Notes: a model not told the origin generated them from the sequence alone. A DNA stretch of 64,000 bases from Trichuris trichiura (GCA_037903355.1 JBAJFE010000038.1:2294001-2358000), one strand, 5' to 3'. Shown: positions 26,301 through 41,300, counted from the first letter of the stretch. Numbers and translations are program-made.

Positions 26301-29300
26301 AGATGCAAACCTATACATCTGTTACGCGAAACTCTGTATTTCACCACAAAGTAAAAGCTGTCTCAAAAATAAGAGAAATATAAGATACACAAAAGGAGTT
26401 ACGAACACATTGATTTTAAGGTTTCAAGATATTATTAGATGATACAAGTTTAGCTTTGTAAACGTATCGTAAAGCTGAAATAGTATTAACGAAAAGGTTA
26501 AACGTAAAGTGTATAAACGTACGTTATGCTTCAAACCTGATCAAGTAAAGCTACAGGAAAAAAATTAATTAAATAGGAGCAACCAAGGCGTTAGAAGCAA
26601 AAAACTTAGTACCGAAATGCGACTGAATCTTAGCGCTGTCAACTTACGTGATAGTTTCAACGTCAAAGTTGAGGATTTGCGAGACGAAGTCGTCACGCAT
26701 CAAGTAACCCCGAATGGTCTTCCAGTCCATATTTGACGTGCCCGTCAAGAAAAAAATTACCACTTCAAGGGCAAGTTTAACCGATGAAGGTGGACTGGAC
26801 AAGTAGCGTACTTCGCCTAAGTGCTGCCGCTTGATGTTCCGTACCGCTATTGTAAAAGAGCAATGACATTTTTTCTAATCAAGTGGCGGCACTTGCAAGC
26901 ACATTTCCCTGGCAAAACGATGGGTACAGCGCATGCAGGTCTAATGAGAACACGCTGGGCGCAATATGACGGAAAAGCGTAAAGGAAGGAAACAATTCAA
27001 ACACTTACGTCACTAAATCAATGTCGAAGTTCACAATACGGCTAATAAAGTCATCCTTCACAATAACACCACGCATCACTTTCCAGTCTGTACAACCACT
27101 TTCGCCAAGCAACAAACATATAGATTCCAAAGCTAGTTTCACTTGGCCTGGCGGATTAGCCATGGAACGAACTTCCACCAGATGCTGCTTCTTTATGGAC
27201 TTAACAGCTACAACACATGACATGCACACAGCGGGCAAAAACAAAACGATACGAAAGCCAGCAAAGGATGAGTGCACAATGCCCAGCCGGCAAAGCTTAC
27301 CATTTTGGGCTTCAATAACAGCCGGTTCAACCTGAGCTAGCTCGCCCATGACGTCTGCTTTTTTTGAGGCAATGGCCTTCAGTTGGTCTTGCAACTGAAT
27401 TTGTATCTTCTCGCTCACCTGTTTTTGCTTTTCAGCTTCTTGCTGATTGCTAAGCTGCAAGTACGCATCAAATGAAAAATAAAGCTTCTATAAAAAACTC
27501 AGTAAGTGCAGACCATCAACTTCAGCTTCGCATTGGCGGCAGCATTCTTTTCTTCCAGTTCCTGAGATTTCAAGCTGAGCGACTTTTGCAGTTCGGTCAC
27601 CTGCTGCTCAGTTTCGACTATTTTGTTCAAACCTACGTTTAAATGGAGCTGCTGTTCAACAAGCTCAGAACGCTTTTCACCCAACAGTTTTACATAATGC
27701 TTTATAAAGTCTAGGAAGTGACGAGGTGTTATTGACATTGTACGTTGTTCTCGTTTAGCCATCTGCGCGGTCACTTGTTGCAGCGTTTCGTGCACGTACA
27801 CGAAGGCATTAACAACGGCTTCTCGGTAAGTAGGAGGTCTAGATATGTTATCGCAAGCGTACGGGAAATAGTCTGGAGCTTTGTAGTCCGGACGGTCAAT
27901 ATCCAGTGAGCAAGTGAGCTCCCGCCCGACTTGGAATAATGCTGTTTTGGTCCAATCGCCGAACCAGTTTACAACAGAACGATTGAACAAAGCAGGCGAA
28001 GTGGCTACACGATCTTTCAAGCCCTCCGACGACGGATTCATCGTGAAAACTACATGTAAGTTGCGCATAACCTGTTGCGTAAACCATCTGTACAGCTCTT
28101 CGGACGAATCTAGCATTAGCCCTTCGCGTTGGGAGCCTTCCTTAATTTGCGATATCAGGGTCGTGTACTCGTCGCCTTCAAATAAACCAGGGACTTCTCC
28201 ATTCGCTAGCAAAGTATTAATACGCTCCAGAAAACTTGAGTCGAGTAAACTTGATTCATCAATAATGAAACACAATTTTTCTCCCTTGAAAAGAATTGTA
28301 GCCAAACGTTGGAAATTAATTTGTAAAAAAATTACCTTCGAACCGACGCGTCGCAACACATGCCGAAGGTCGTCGTCGAAGTCTTGTGCCGTATATTTGT
28401 TGTGAATCTGCAATGTCGTTATGTTAATTGAAAAGTAGTGGCAAAATAAAAGCTTATAAAGGGCAAACCTTGACTTGGAATACAGACAAACCATTCATCC
28501 ACGCGACGAAGCGAGATAAAGTGGCTCGACCACTTCCGCTTACTCCAATTAGCAGCAAGTGACCCTAAAATTGGACGTTCTAAAATCTGCAAGTAAAGTT
28601 GCGATACGTTGGTACTTGTGGTTGCCTAAATATCCTGTCTATGCGAAGCACGTGCTCCAACATTTCGTCGAACGACACAAGCTTGATGTCCAGCTCTTCT
28701 TCATAGAAAACCTAAAATTTAGGGAACAATTATTAACTAAAACCTGACAAAAAGCAATCTAAGGCGCCCAGCATGTCGTACAACTTTTAAACAATTTGCA
28801 CCCTACCAATTGCACCTTGAGCTCACAGATGAAACCGAAACATTTACAATTTGTTAATACCATCTGCTGCCGAAATATTAAACCCCCTTAAATTTAATGC
28901 TGCTTTCTACATGTGCAAAAGAAATAATACAAAGAAAAAGTCAAAGAGTAGGACAAATGCTTCCATGACTTCGTGCAGCGTACGTACGTAACTAAAATAG
29001 TAAATAAGGCCAGTACATTACGCACTGCAAACTATGCAGAACTAGGAAGCCATCTCTGTACAGCGGACATGTTAATGACATAGTTACGCCAAAACGACAA
29101 GCACATCGTGCTGATAGCATGTTAACAATGTTTTCTAGCGGCTCTTTGCGTAAAGGCTAAGGCGGATAAGAAAGAGCAAAACAAAATTATTACTTTAAGT
29201 CTAGCCTGAAGGTAAGAGCGCAATTCCTCTCGATCAACGACGCTATAGTCCTTTGTTAGCCAGCAACTGTACAACAACGGACGCTTCAATACTACAGAAC

Positions 29301-32300
29301 AATCGACGTTCGGAAAGTGCTTAGAAGCGATAAGGTCAATTTGCTCATCGGTCCAACGGCGTTCCTCCTCTTCAATCAAGCTGCAGAAAATTAAAGTCCT
29401 TTGAAGCAGGATTTTTTAAAAATATGCGTTCATACCGATCTTGAAACAGCCTCAGTGCTTCGTGCGCCCACAGTTTAACTAATCCTTCAACGGTCAACGT
29501 ATCCAGAGGCCTTACTGCTTCGCATATACCACGAACCCATCGCGTAAGCTCGCGTGGGCTGTACACGTAATGTGGCTGCATGTCCGGCGTGAAGTGGTCC
29601 TACGAATAAATGGCATATAGTAAATCAAAAAATTGTTTTCATCTCCAGAAATTACTGTCCAACCCACTGCGAAAAGCAGAGTTGTACAAAACGGATAAAA
29701 GACAGAAACGCCGTTAGGTTTGCTGGACTTACGCAACTCTATTCTATCGAATGAATTCGACAGTGATATTTGAAGACAAAATTATGTGGAAACGTTATCG
29801 AAGCCGTTTTTGACAAAAAGCTCACCTGAGAAAGAAAGTATAATTCAACCATAGCAGCAGTCAGTGGGTCGGCATATGACCGCAGAGATGGGATCATACG
29901 CAATACAGCTCGATTAAAGGTACCATAAATTTGTTTTAGAGATATCTCGCCGGGATAATCAACGTAAACCACGGGAATGTGGCGTAGGAATCTGCAAAGC
30001 GTCAACGTGTTAAAGCAATCTTAGTCTCGGTTAGGCCAACTGAATACCTCAGCGACAGTGGCTTCCTGCCAGGATCAGTAGGAGGATTGCAAGCGCCTAC
30101 AAATTGAATGCGTTCTATTGTAACCCAGGCTTGATCTGAACTGCGGTAAAAGCCGCCATGTTCGACCATTTGCCGTAAGAACGAAATTACTCGCTGCGTG
30201 CCATAGCGATCATAATTCGGTAAGTTGATTTCGTCACAGAAAAGCACTATCCATTTTCCCAGCTGAACGGGTGCCAACACAACGCCGTTAGGAGTTCTTT
30301 TGTACTCGCAATAATGGTCGAACGTTTTCAGCAAAAGTTCAGGACTTGTAGCGGACGAAAAGTTCAAGCCAATCACTTCCATGTCAGGCAAAGAGCGTAG
30401 GGATGCGAACAAGGTCATTGTTTTACCGCTGCCAGGAGGACCGCAAAGCACTAGCGGCTTGTGATCAGCCAGCCACGTGTACAATAGTTGCTCGTGCAGA
30501 ACAGTATCAATTGTAGGAATTACTACGTCAGGTGATCCAACTTTGTGAGACTCAATTTCCACTTCAGGCACCTTGCCATGCCATGACACCCATTCTCCAT
30601 CGATTGACACCTATGCGTTTAGTTAACTTAAGCAAACAAACAACAATTCAAACTCATAATTGCCATAAATGGCCTCGCAAGCTAATAATATAGCCTTAGA
30701 AAGCTATGGAAAATTGCAGTAGAAAGGGTACCTAGGCGATTTGAGCCGCGTCATTTATTTGAGAATTGTTTCCTAGATCTCAAAATGAAGGGAAACTAAG
30801 AAGCCTAACAACTATCCGTTTTCATTTCTGCAATGCATTACATTCAAGCAATTAAAACGGAAACGACGTCACAAACGCATCTAGGAAGAAAGTCAGCTTT
30901 CCAAATCATTATTACACGCTTTAATCTCTTAGTCAAAAATATTGTTGTTCTTAAAGAACTGTAATGTTGAGAGGACAAAAACTCTTCAGCTAATTATGCT
31001 TAAATTGTTTGTTACTGATGCCATTAGTGCTATTACCGCTGAGGACGGGTCACGCGCGGCCCGAAAGCTATGGACCACAATAAAAGTTTTATTTCCAAAC
31101 GAGACATACTCCGTAAGAAGAAACAATTTAATCATGAAAACCTGCAGTCCCGTACCAAATTAAATTATGTTAAATTCCTGTATTTTCAAAAATTCATTAC
31201 GTTAAAATGTAACACTTTTTAAGAAGCCACACTTGCAGTTTCATTATTCTTTAGCAGGGAAGGGAAACAGTTTTACTAAATTCACGATGTAATGAAGCAG
31301 TTATGTATTACGCTGACGACGGGACGTAATATTGTCCTGAAAGCACCGCACCCTTGACTTTAATAGAATGGTCCCTTCCCTTGAATTAATTTCAACGAGA
31401 AGGCGTTGCAAAAAACTTGCGAAGATATTTTCTAAAATGAACTGAGAAACGGTATGACTTACCTCATACTCTGTTAAGGAAACGCTTTCCTGAGCGGGTA
31501 AAGCAATAGTGGTCAAACTACGAATCAAGTTGCACAAGTCTTGCCTGAACTTGTGCCTCGAATCGCCAGCAAATGACCAAACAATGCTGATCACTAATGA
31601 CTTTGTAATAAAACGTTCAATTTGATCAAGCTGCAATAAGGAGACAGAGGATATAGAAGGCTAACCAGGGAAAACGTACGGTCATGGTGAAATCGCTATG
31701 CTGCTGATTATGTCGCAATACTTTACGAATGCACTGGTTCATCATGGAAAAAAAGGAACTCAAAGCTCTGCAAGTTGAAAATTCCATGACGTGCTCCACG
31801 TTTTCGGTCGCATATTCCAAACAACGTGCAATTAGACCACCAGCACGAAAGTACGGCGCTAAGATATTTGCTATATCGCGCTGCGTCTGCAGAGAAGACG
31901 ATACATTCTCAGTCACTGATTGCTGCATCGAAGGTGCCGCTGTTGGCAAAGAAGAGAATGCTTGTAAAGCTACGCCTCCAACATCGCTGATGTCCAAACT
32001 GATGTGCCGAAGCTTTTGGAGGAAATATTCAAAGAACATTTCGTCGGATACGCAGTCCGCCGAAAACCACACCATTCCGCAACGCGAAACCGTTGCCAGG
32101 GTCGCGTACTTGAGGTTTTCTACTTCAAACATAATACGCACCTAAAAACATGTCAATGTGTGGAACTGCGTACAATGCACATAACCAAAGATTGCGCTAT
32201 AGAAACGAGTTAACTCATCAAATAGAAAGTTCGTGCTAACAAAGTTGAAATACAGGCAATCCATTAAAAAAGAATGGCTGAACAAAGATCAAAAACAAAA

Positions 32301-35300
32301 TAGTTTGCTTTTACAGATACAGCGTGAAGATAGGAATAACATAGTTAAAAGTTTCAAAGCTGCTTACATTTGGTGGAAGCGCAAGACGTTCTCCGTTTGG
32401 TAAGGTTAGCAGCTTGTTGTCGTCAAGAACTGAATTCAGGTTTTCCACCCATTCTGGGTCAACGTCGCCGTCAAAAATTATCCATTGCCTCTTAGTAATT
32501 TCTCCTCTCACGTTGTCAATTATTCTAAAGTAAAGGTGTAAAAATGCATTGGAAACAACGAAAGGACTCAAGCTAACTTTCGCAAAATATGCGTAAACAA
32601 TCCGTCTGACCATTCCCTTGTGTTTGGATCCAATGTACCATAAAGAGCATCTTTGGTTATTGCCTTCGGGTCAATGACATGCACTGCTCCTTCAATGCCA
32701 TCAACGCGTTGAAGAGCTTCCAGCAATACTTGCCATGCCATTGTTTTCCCCGAACCGCTGGAACCAACCATCATTAACCCATGATTCAGCTGAATAATTT
32801 GATATAGCTGGATCACTTTTTCACTCCAACTATAGCCAAGCTCGCCGTCCACTTCGGAATAACATAGATGCCTTTCAGAACAGACCGCGCTTATTTCTTC
32901 GCGCAAACGTTTCATGTCCGCTTTAACGTGCGGGACTCCTGGGAAAACGTCAGATAGTAAACTAAACATAAGCGGTATATCTTCAGCGACCAATTTTGGG
33001 ACAAGAGTTTCGCAAATGGATTGTATAAGCACTTCCTGCTCAGCCAATTTTTCTGCTATCGCTTCCTCACTGACTATCTGCTCCGACTTTTCCAGTTCTT
33101 CTTTCACCTTCTGAACTCTTTCGCGCTTTACATTACCCGCTTTGACTAGTACGTATTTCAAAGCGCGAAGACCAAAATCGTAGTGCGATTGATTGGATAG
33201 CTGCTCAGCACACAAGGTAAAGAATGGCACAATCTTGCTGGCTAACTTTTCAGCAGAACGAAACCCTTGAGAGAACAGCATTACTTCGGCTATTAACTGC
33301 CTGTCTGGCTGCGTCATTGCCAAGCTGCGGAATAACTGCTTTAGATTATCCGGCAAGTTGGTTCTGCCGGCGTATCCAGGATTCATGGTGATAAATATAG
33401 CCATCGAAGGGTTAACCGTAAGGCGTTTGCCCAACAGTTCGACTGTAACGTCGCTCTTTGTCTGGCTGAGGCGAAGGGTCTCCTGGATGGCCTGAATCTG
33501 TTGGCTAACCGCCGACAGCATACGCTCCTCCAATCTGTTGAACTCGTCGAAGCAACCCCAAGCGCCCACCTGACATAGACCAATAAAAATGCGCCCTACT
33601 GCTTGGAAGTCAAAATTTTCGTCGCAGTTGAACACTAACACAAAACGACCAAGTTGGTTGCCCAGCGATTTCACTGATTCCGTCTTGCCAGTACCCGCTG
33701 GACCAAATGGCGAACCGCCTAAGCGTGACTCCAAAGCCTGTGTCATCGTTAAAAAGCATCTATCCGTGAGTGGGGTTTGCACCAATTTATCCTGTATTCC
33801 AAGGTATTCAAAACCGTAATTGAAACTCGCATTCGCCATTCGAATGGATAATTTCTTTTGCGGTGACGGCTCCGATGGGTCAAAGTAAAATCTCATTTGT
33901 CGCAACCATTGGAAGTGCTGAACCGAGTCGACTTTACACTCCATCATTTCACGCACCACGTCTCTCTTGTGAACAAACTCGGTTATTAAATGCTCTATTT
34001 TTCTTCTCCTCAAAACTGGATGCTCATGCAACACGCTGTCCGCCAGCAGTTTCAACGTTGCATCAATGAAGTCAATTGTCAGCTGCAGGCTAGCCGATTT
34101 ATTCAAGGCGGACTCTACGTCGTTTGACCATGCTATTTGAGCAGACAGGAGAATCAATTGCGCCGGATACTTATCCAGCCAATTGTAATAAGCCGTAGCA
34201 TCTACAGATTCACTCTTGAATTGTTGGAAATCTTTCAAGCATAAAGCAAGCAGTTGCGCTAAGGTCGACTGAGTTTCTTTCTCCACCATACTTAACCATT
34301 CATTTACTTTCGGTACGTCTTTGATTAGAATAGGATTGACAAAGTGTACCTCCTCGCCTTCTCGCGATGAAACACCCAAAATTTGCGAATAATCATCGTT
34401 AAACAATATTACAGCGACACCAGCGAACATCTTCTTAAAATGCTTTTGCAGCCGGGGAATGTTCTTGCTGTTGCCGATTATTTCCAGCAAGTCTTCGTCG
34501 CCAACGAAATAGAATCGAGGGAACGCCGACCGTTCGCGCTCAAGGTACTCGCCCAACGCCTTCTGAATTTTGGTCAACATGTCGCCTAAACGTTCCAGCA
34601 GGCGCTGAACGCCCGGTATGTTCAAAATTTCAATGACCCGAGGGGCAATTGCCACTTTTTTCATAATTCCTAAGAATTCTGAACTAATGCTTTGGAATTT
34701 TGATGTTTCCACTGGAAGTAACGTCTTGATGTCCACCGAGCCACTGAATATACCGTCAAGGTAAACCCAACGTCTTTGGACGTCAATCCAAGCATCGAAA
34801 AGTGCAGTGATCCTATTCAATTTTTCTTCCCAAACTATCGCGTCCTCTTCAAATTCCTGAAATAAAACATGGCTAAATATAATTCGCTACGCAAGTGAAT
34901 ACGCTATGGCAACCTTGTAGTACGGAGACAGCTTCATTGCGTGCATGCTGTTAATATGTTCTTTCAACTTCGTGAAAAGATCGTCCCATCCACGTATCAA
35001 CTTTGTCTTGTTCTGGTAGCTCACCAATTCCAGTTCGTAAACTTGCCAGAATTCGCGAACCTGCTTCAGGAACTCCTCCAAGGCGAGTTCCCCCTGAGCC
35101 ACCAGTATGATATCCTTTATTGCCAATTCGTACTTTTGCAGATCGCATGTCCAAACCTTAAAAGATTGGAAGTTAAAAAGTAAAAGGTACGAATCAAGCT
35201 GTATGTCACCTGCCCGAGGGTAAGACTATTCAAACTCCAGCATACATTTAACAACTTCATAAGCTGCTTCCAATGCCGTTCTTTCAGTGCGTCTGACTTA

Positions 35301-38300
35301 AGTTCCACGATAATAGGGTTCACCTTAACAGTAAGAAATACAAACTTGACGGGAGTGTGTTAACAAATATAGTGCCACTATTGCAACCAACCTATTGATT
35401 TTTAAAGAAATTAAACATCCTGCCCTTTAGACTTTCTTCTTTTGTTCTGTAACAAAATTATCTAGCCTTTCTCGATGGAAAGCACATTTTCTATATACAA
35501 AATCACTCCTATCCCTCAATGCCATTATAGGGAAAAGGTACTGCTCAGAATGGCATTGAGGGATAGGTGTCGTAACGAGGTTCAACACCTGTTACCAAAG
35601 TTAGGGCAGGGCACTTTTAAAGACACAGCGCTAGGCATCTAACAAATTAATCACCACTGTTTAAAGTTGAATCGAAATCATCCAACCATTAAAAATCCTT
35701 TAGCAGGAAAAAATGCCAAGTACCTTGATATATCCCTGCAGTAAACGCTTGAGGTGATCGTACGCTTCGTAGCTGCGATAATTCGCAGATAATTCCTTCA
35801 TTCGGTTTAACAAGGAATCAATATTGTGCCGCAATTTTCGAGGCTGGATACTGAGCCATGCTCGTTCCTTGACCTCGTCTAATTCTTGATAAATGGGATC
35901 GAGAGCCTCCCAAACGTGTTTCAAATCGTTCAACTCTTCTATGGCCACCTTTAGTCTTTCGCCGTGAACGGCTACATGTGCCGTCTCCTTCAGTTCCAGA
36001 GCCTCTTTAGCGCGAACAATGTTATCTCTTTCCTCCTTCAAACGCAACAACTTCGCCTCGTATATACTAAGAGTTTGCATCGCAACGGATGGTCGCTGAT
36101 CACCCTACAATAGAACACGGGTGCTATTAAGTGTTCCTTAATCCATTAATTCTGTGGTACATACTGCAATTGGCTTATTCGCATTCCAATCAGCAATGAT
36201 TTCACCGCTACGTGTTTCCACGACGTTATTTTCTTGACGTATTTTGGCTTGTAGAACATTTACCTACAGGAAAATTCAGTTCGTCAACGTAAATGCATAA
36301 ACTTAGATTACTTGATTTTGTATCGCACTATCTCGTCGCACTAATATATCGCTGAAGGCCAGCCATTCGCCTTCAAAATTTTCGCTGTACAACCAGTTGG
36401 CAGGAAACTGGAATCTCTGCCTTTCCAAAATCCGCTGCGCCTCTTTGAAGTTCTGCAAGCGGCCGATGAAAAGCTAAGTTTGCGAGCAAAACTCCCATGC
36501 CTAACCTCTACGTTGTTTTCCCACTCTTTAACTTGACGTTTCAAATTTTGCACGTAAGTGATGAAACCAACAGCTTCGGAGGTGCTACTAACGTCTACGT
36601 TTTGTTGTTCTAACTGATTTCGGCTCTTATTAATCATCGAATAGAGCTTATGCATTTCACTTCCAAGCAAAGTTCCAAAGCGTTGCAAAATCTCTTTATG
36701 CCAAGAGTCGTACTTGAGAAACACCTTGGATTGCACCTTGGCAAAATCGATTATAACCAGGCCAAATTCCTTGCGTGTTTCCGATGTATCAAAGGTCGCA
36801 CGCGCCTCTTTAATTTCATGCAGCGTTCTCATCCACTTGCATAGGTCAGTGCCGAGACGGTCGTAAAGCATGTCGGCTTGAAGGTCCCAAAGCGCTTGAT
36901 AGCGAAGCCACTCCTTAAAAAGTTCAGCACAGAATATACCAAAACAGCATTATTCCAACTTACATTAACGTAAGCTTTAACTTTGCGCACGAAATTTTCA
37001 GTAACCATATACGCATCAGTAAGGACTTTGCAGCCGTTTGGCATCCGTGCCAATAGATTTCTGTACGTAGCGGGATACTGGCTACGTTCGAAGCCAGCCT
37101 ACAAAACAGCAGTTGGGCATTCAATGTCGGGTGTTTGCTAAATAGAGCAGCAACATATCTGTTTTTCTTGACGACTTGCGGCACTGCAAATTAGAAGTTT
37201 TATTTTCAGGACCCTTCTAGAGTCCTCTGCTTCTGTCATCAACCAGAGTGGCAAAATCAAAAGACCTCACTGTACAGTCTTTACTAAGACTAATAATAAA
37301 AATTTTTTTCTTTTATTACGGATATCCCGTTATCACACCAGAAATGTTCCTGCGGAGCTTTCAGCCCCAGCCTTGGGCCGTCTTCGGGGCAAACAACAAA
37401 AAATCGAAAACCTTACTTGGCCTTCACTGAAGTCGGCCGCTCAGGAGCTCTTCCGTATTACCAGTTGACCAGGTTACAAGTCGAGCCCATTATTGACTAA
37501 TCGAGTTTGACCCCAACTCGGCCGGTGCTACATGACAGCAGCCTTTATGCCGCTGTCCGCAGCGAAATCGTTGAAACAGCCAACGTAGACGGAATTTAAA
37601 CAAAGACACATCCTCAGTGGTATTAGAATTAATGAGAACATTAATTCTAATACCGCTAAAGACGGATCACGCGCGGCCCGAAAGCTACGGACCACAGTAG
37701 AAGTTTTATTTTCTAAACAGGGCATACTCCGTAAGAAGAAACAATCTAATCAAGAGTAGTTTATTATAATTATTACACTTAAAATTATAATTACTATTAT
37801 TATTACTACCCAGTGTAGCTTGCCTATAAAAGCACCTTGCAGATTCTATACAACAAAAAATAACGAAGCCGTATTCCTTAAAAGCGCATCAGGTTACATC
37901 TTGATCAAGCAGCTGTACTAGAGGACGTTAGCACTAAGGTGGCAGGAACTCTACAGTCAGAAGATCATCAGTTCTGTGCAAACAGGTGCAGGGAGGTGTC
38001 ACCATCAACAGCAGCACCTTTTACTTTAAGATTTTAAGCTTTTTAATCCCTGGAGCAGTTCAAAAATTTTTACTTCTCTGCTATTTCAGTAGTCAAGATC
38101 TTATTGTAATTGGTATCTACCATACAAAAAAGGATACCAGTTCTACGATACAGAAAACATTCAATTTTGTTCGCTAGCCCAAAGCATACGCGTTAAGAAC
38201 TTTTTCTAAAACCCAGTAATTCATAAGCGTAACAACCTGAAAATCCGCAATATCAGAACCCCAACGACTACATCCTGTCAAAAGAAATCCTAATATTATT

Positions 38301-41300
38301 TTAATATTGCAGTCATAAGAAATGTTCATGGAGGTATGCAAACAGAAGATATCTTTTTATAAGAATATAATTGAATATATTCCAGCTGGAAACTTTATTC
38401 ATACCGTAATAAAGACGCTGAACTATGAATCACGTCATTCTTCAAAGTTTACACATTGCCTAGAAGGACAAGTCTACTACTAACTTAGAATAACTAAATG
38501 GACGAAACAGCAACGTAGACTGGTTAATAAAAAACGCGCAGACTATGCACTCACTAATGGAAAACAATATTCAGTTCTTTCTGGTTGCACGTATACAAAT
38601 GTGTTCTGCAAAAAGCAGCACTTTAAATCTAGGATATTTACGTACAAAAAACGAAACGTGCAATCAGGCCAACCTATATACTAGTCAAAATATTAATATT
38701 AACATACTAGAAAACGGAATAGCGCTGTGCGCAACACTAATTAAAACGATAGACAAGGATTGGTTACCTGATATCGCGAGGCTGATATCCGCGTCTGCGT
38801 GGTTACAATTGCTTCCCAAGAAAATAGTTGCTGCAGTAAGTTGACTCGGATCTCCTCAATGCACGGAGAAAGGTACATAACTTGTTGGGTCAATCTAATT
38901 TCGTGCACTATAGGCTGCAAACAAAATAAACTGATTGAAAATTTTCCTCAAAGAAAATAGCGCCAAATGCGCATCAACCTGCAGGATAGGTTCGCCACCA
39001 ATCCGTGCCTTCGAATCTGTTGAAAGATCTTCAGTTGACGACAGCTCTTCGTTTTCGCCATTTAGGGCTCGGACCCATGCTTTGATCCCTTCCTCGAGGC
39101 GTAAAACTAACTTCTGTTCAATCTGCAGACAGCGTATGAACTGAAATTAATTAAGACGAAAAGCGGTACCGTTTCGTCTAGTTGCATGACCCAAAATGGC
39201 AAATTTGAATATTCATACAGGCTAAGAGCGTCCACAAACTTTTGAACATTTTGAAGAATCTGTTGTATAACCGGAGCCGAGTACTGGCAAGTATCCAGCA
39301 GACTAAGTTGAGTATTGATCTGTTCCTCAATATGCAATACTTCTTCCACTTTTTCTTGATAATGCGATATCATTTCAGAGAAACGTTGCACATAGGAGTC
39401 AAGCTTATATGACTCCCAAACCAAATTTGCACCCTAAAGGGCAAGAATTGCCTTGAGCATGGACAATCACAAAGACGGATGATACCTCCATTATTTGGGA
39501 ACGTATATCTTTGATCAAACCAGCCAACAAGGCAGTTACACCTTCTTTGCCGCCAATGCGTTCATTAATGGAGTCGTATACTCTCATGGATTCAATTAAG
39601 CACACAGCAAACGGGTACAACTGATTCATTTGATGCGCCTTGTTTACTATGGCGAAAGGAACCCGAAAGCCAAGATTTTTGAAGTGACGCACTTCTTTTG
39701 CAAGAGTTATTATTTCAGGGGCAAAGTTTACCCGCAGATGCGGCACTACTTTGCCGTCAACTCGACGGCGGGCATTGTCGATTACGTAAATTCGACCGGA
39801 TACTCCCAAATTGCGTGCTTGCACTTTTGTGACCCAATCGTCGAACACTTCTTGTGTGTTCAGTTTGTGCCGAAAACTGTCGCCAAAAGCTTTCAAAGCC
39901 TGACCCTCAATGTGGTTTTCCCATCCTTTTCCAAGGACGTCTTCAACACGTCGGAGGTAAAGAGCTAACTGACGCTCTATCTGAAATGTTTACACTGAAA
40001 TAAGTTTGAACTTGAATAACAGAAATAACCACCATGTACCTGCTTTGCCCAAATTACGTAAGCTGAAACAGGTGGTATGTCGAAACAGTAGCTCATGGAG
40101 CACGCTTTGCTGTGCGAGAACTGCTTCTTAAAAAGTAGCGCAAATTATGTTTCGAAGATATAATGAAACGTTCACCTTAAACTGCTCGTGTAAAGATTCT
40201 ATGTCGTCTTTAACTCGATGGATCAATTGAGTCTGGTACTCACGAATGGCGCCACGAATGTGAGGTCTGACAAAAAGGGCGTTGAAGCGAGAAAAGATTC
40301 TGAACATCTCGTTTGCATTCTTTGCAGCGCCAAGTTGATCTCGCAGCCGACTGGCAATCTTTCCTTCAACTCGATCGATCCGCTCATCGTAACTGAATAA
40401 GAAAGGAATCAGTACAACTGAAAGCTGAGTAGGCACCCTACCATTTAAGAGCGGAATCCCAATTGTCACAACCTTCTTTGGTCAAGTCCAAACAATCTAT
40501 ATTCTGTACCATGTCAAACGCTATGTTCACCTCCTAGAAAGGTAACCTTTCAACAAGCTGCATACTCAAACATAAGTACCTCAACTGAATTGGCGTCGGC
40601 TCCTTCTAAGAGGCGAGGGCTTTCTCCGTTGTTCAATTGAGGTGTCTCATTCACACTCAGTGATTGCTGCTGCTTCTTCAACCGTAAAACGCGTACAATT
40701 ACGGTCCGCAACTGTTCATGATGTCTACGAAACCTATAAAAACAGTCCGTCTCAAGAGACGTGTACCGGGAAAACCACCATCGAGGGGAAGGACATCCCT
40801 TCAGTCTGTTACAAAAGTTCAGTAGAACGATTCGAAGAACATAAAAGCCACTGCTATAAGGCAGAAAAAACTTAGATGATTAGAAAGTAATTTTTAATAG
40901 AGTATCTTAAAGGGATTCCCGCGATCTCTTCTAGTAACAGACGGAAAATAATTTTGTAGCGCTTTCGAACCATTGAAATGGCAATTTCCGTAACGTTTGC
41001 TACACTCAGATGAAAGATCAGCAGAACACATTCATGGTTGAAGAATTCAAATAAAACAAACGGATCAAGTTCACATCTTAAACAAGGGGACGAAGTTGCC
41101 AAAACGAACCGAAAGAACACGATTAGATTTGTCATGCCACTTGCGAAAACAAAATACAGTTGAACTTCAGGAAGTTGACCACCCAAGGGACTGGGGAAAA
41201 CTGCTCAACATATGGAGATGGTCAGCATAGGGAGGCTCTGGGTATAAGTGGCTCGGCTGAATAGATTAGTATTTGTTTTAGATGCTGTACAGATTAGTAT

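Noticed and set aside
34951..35154. Gly-rich minus-strand frame within the dynein gene
   Set aside because: It is a shifted frame of dynein exon 35156-34914, not a separate product.
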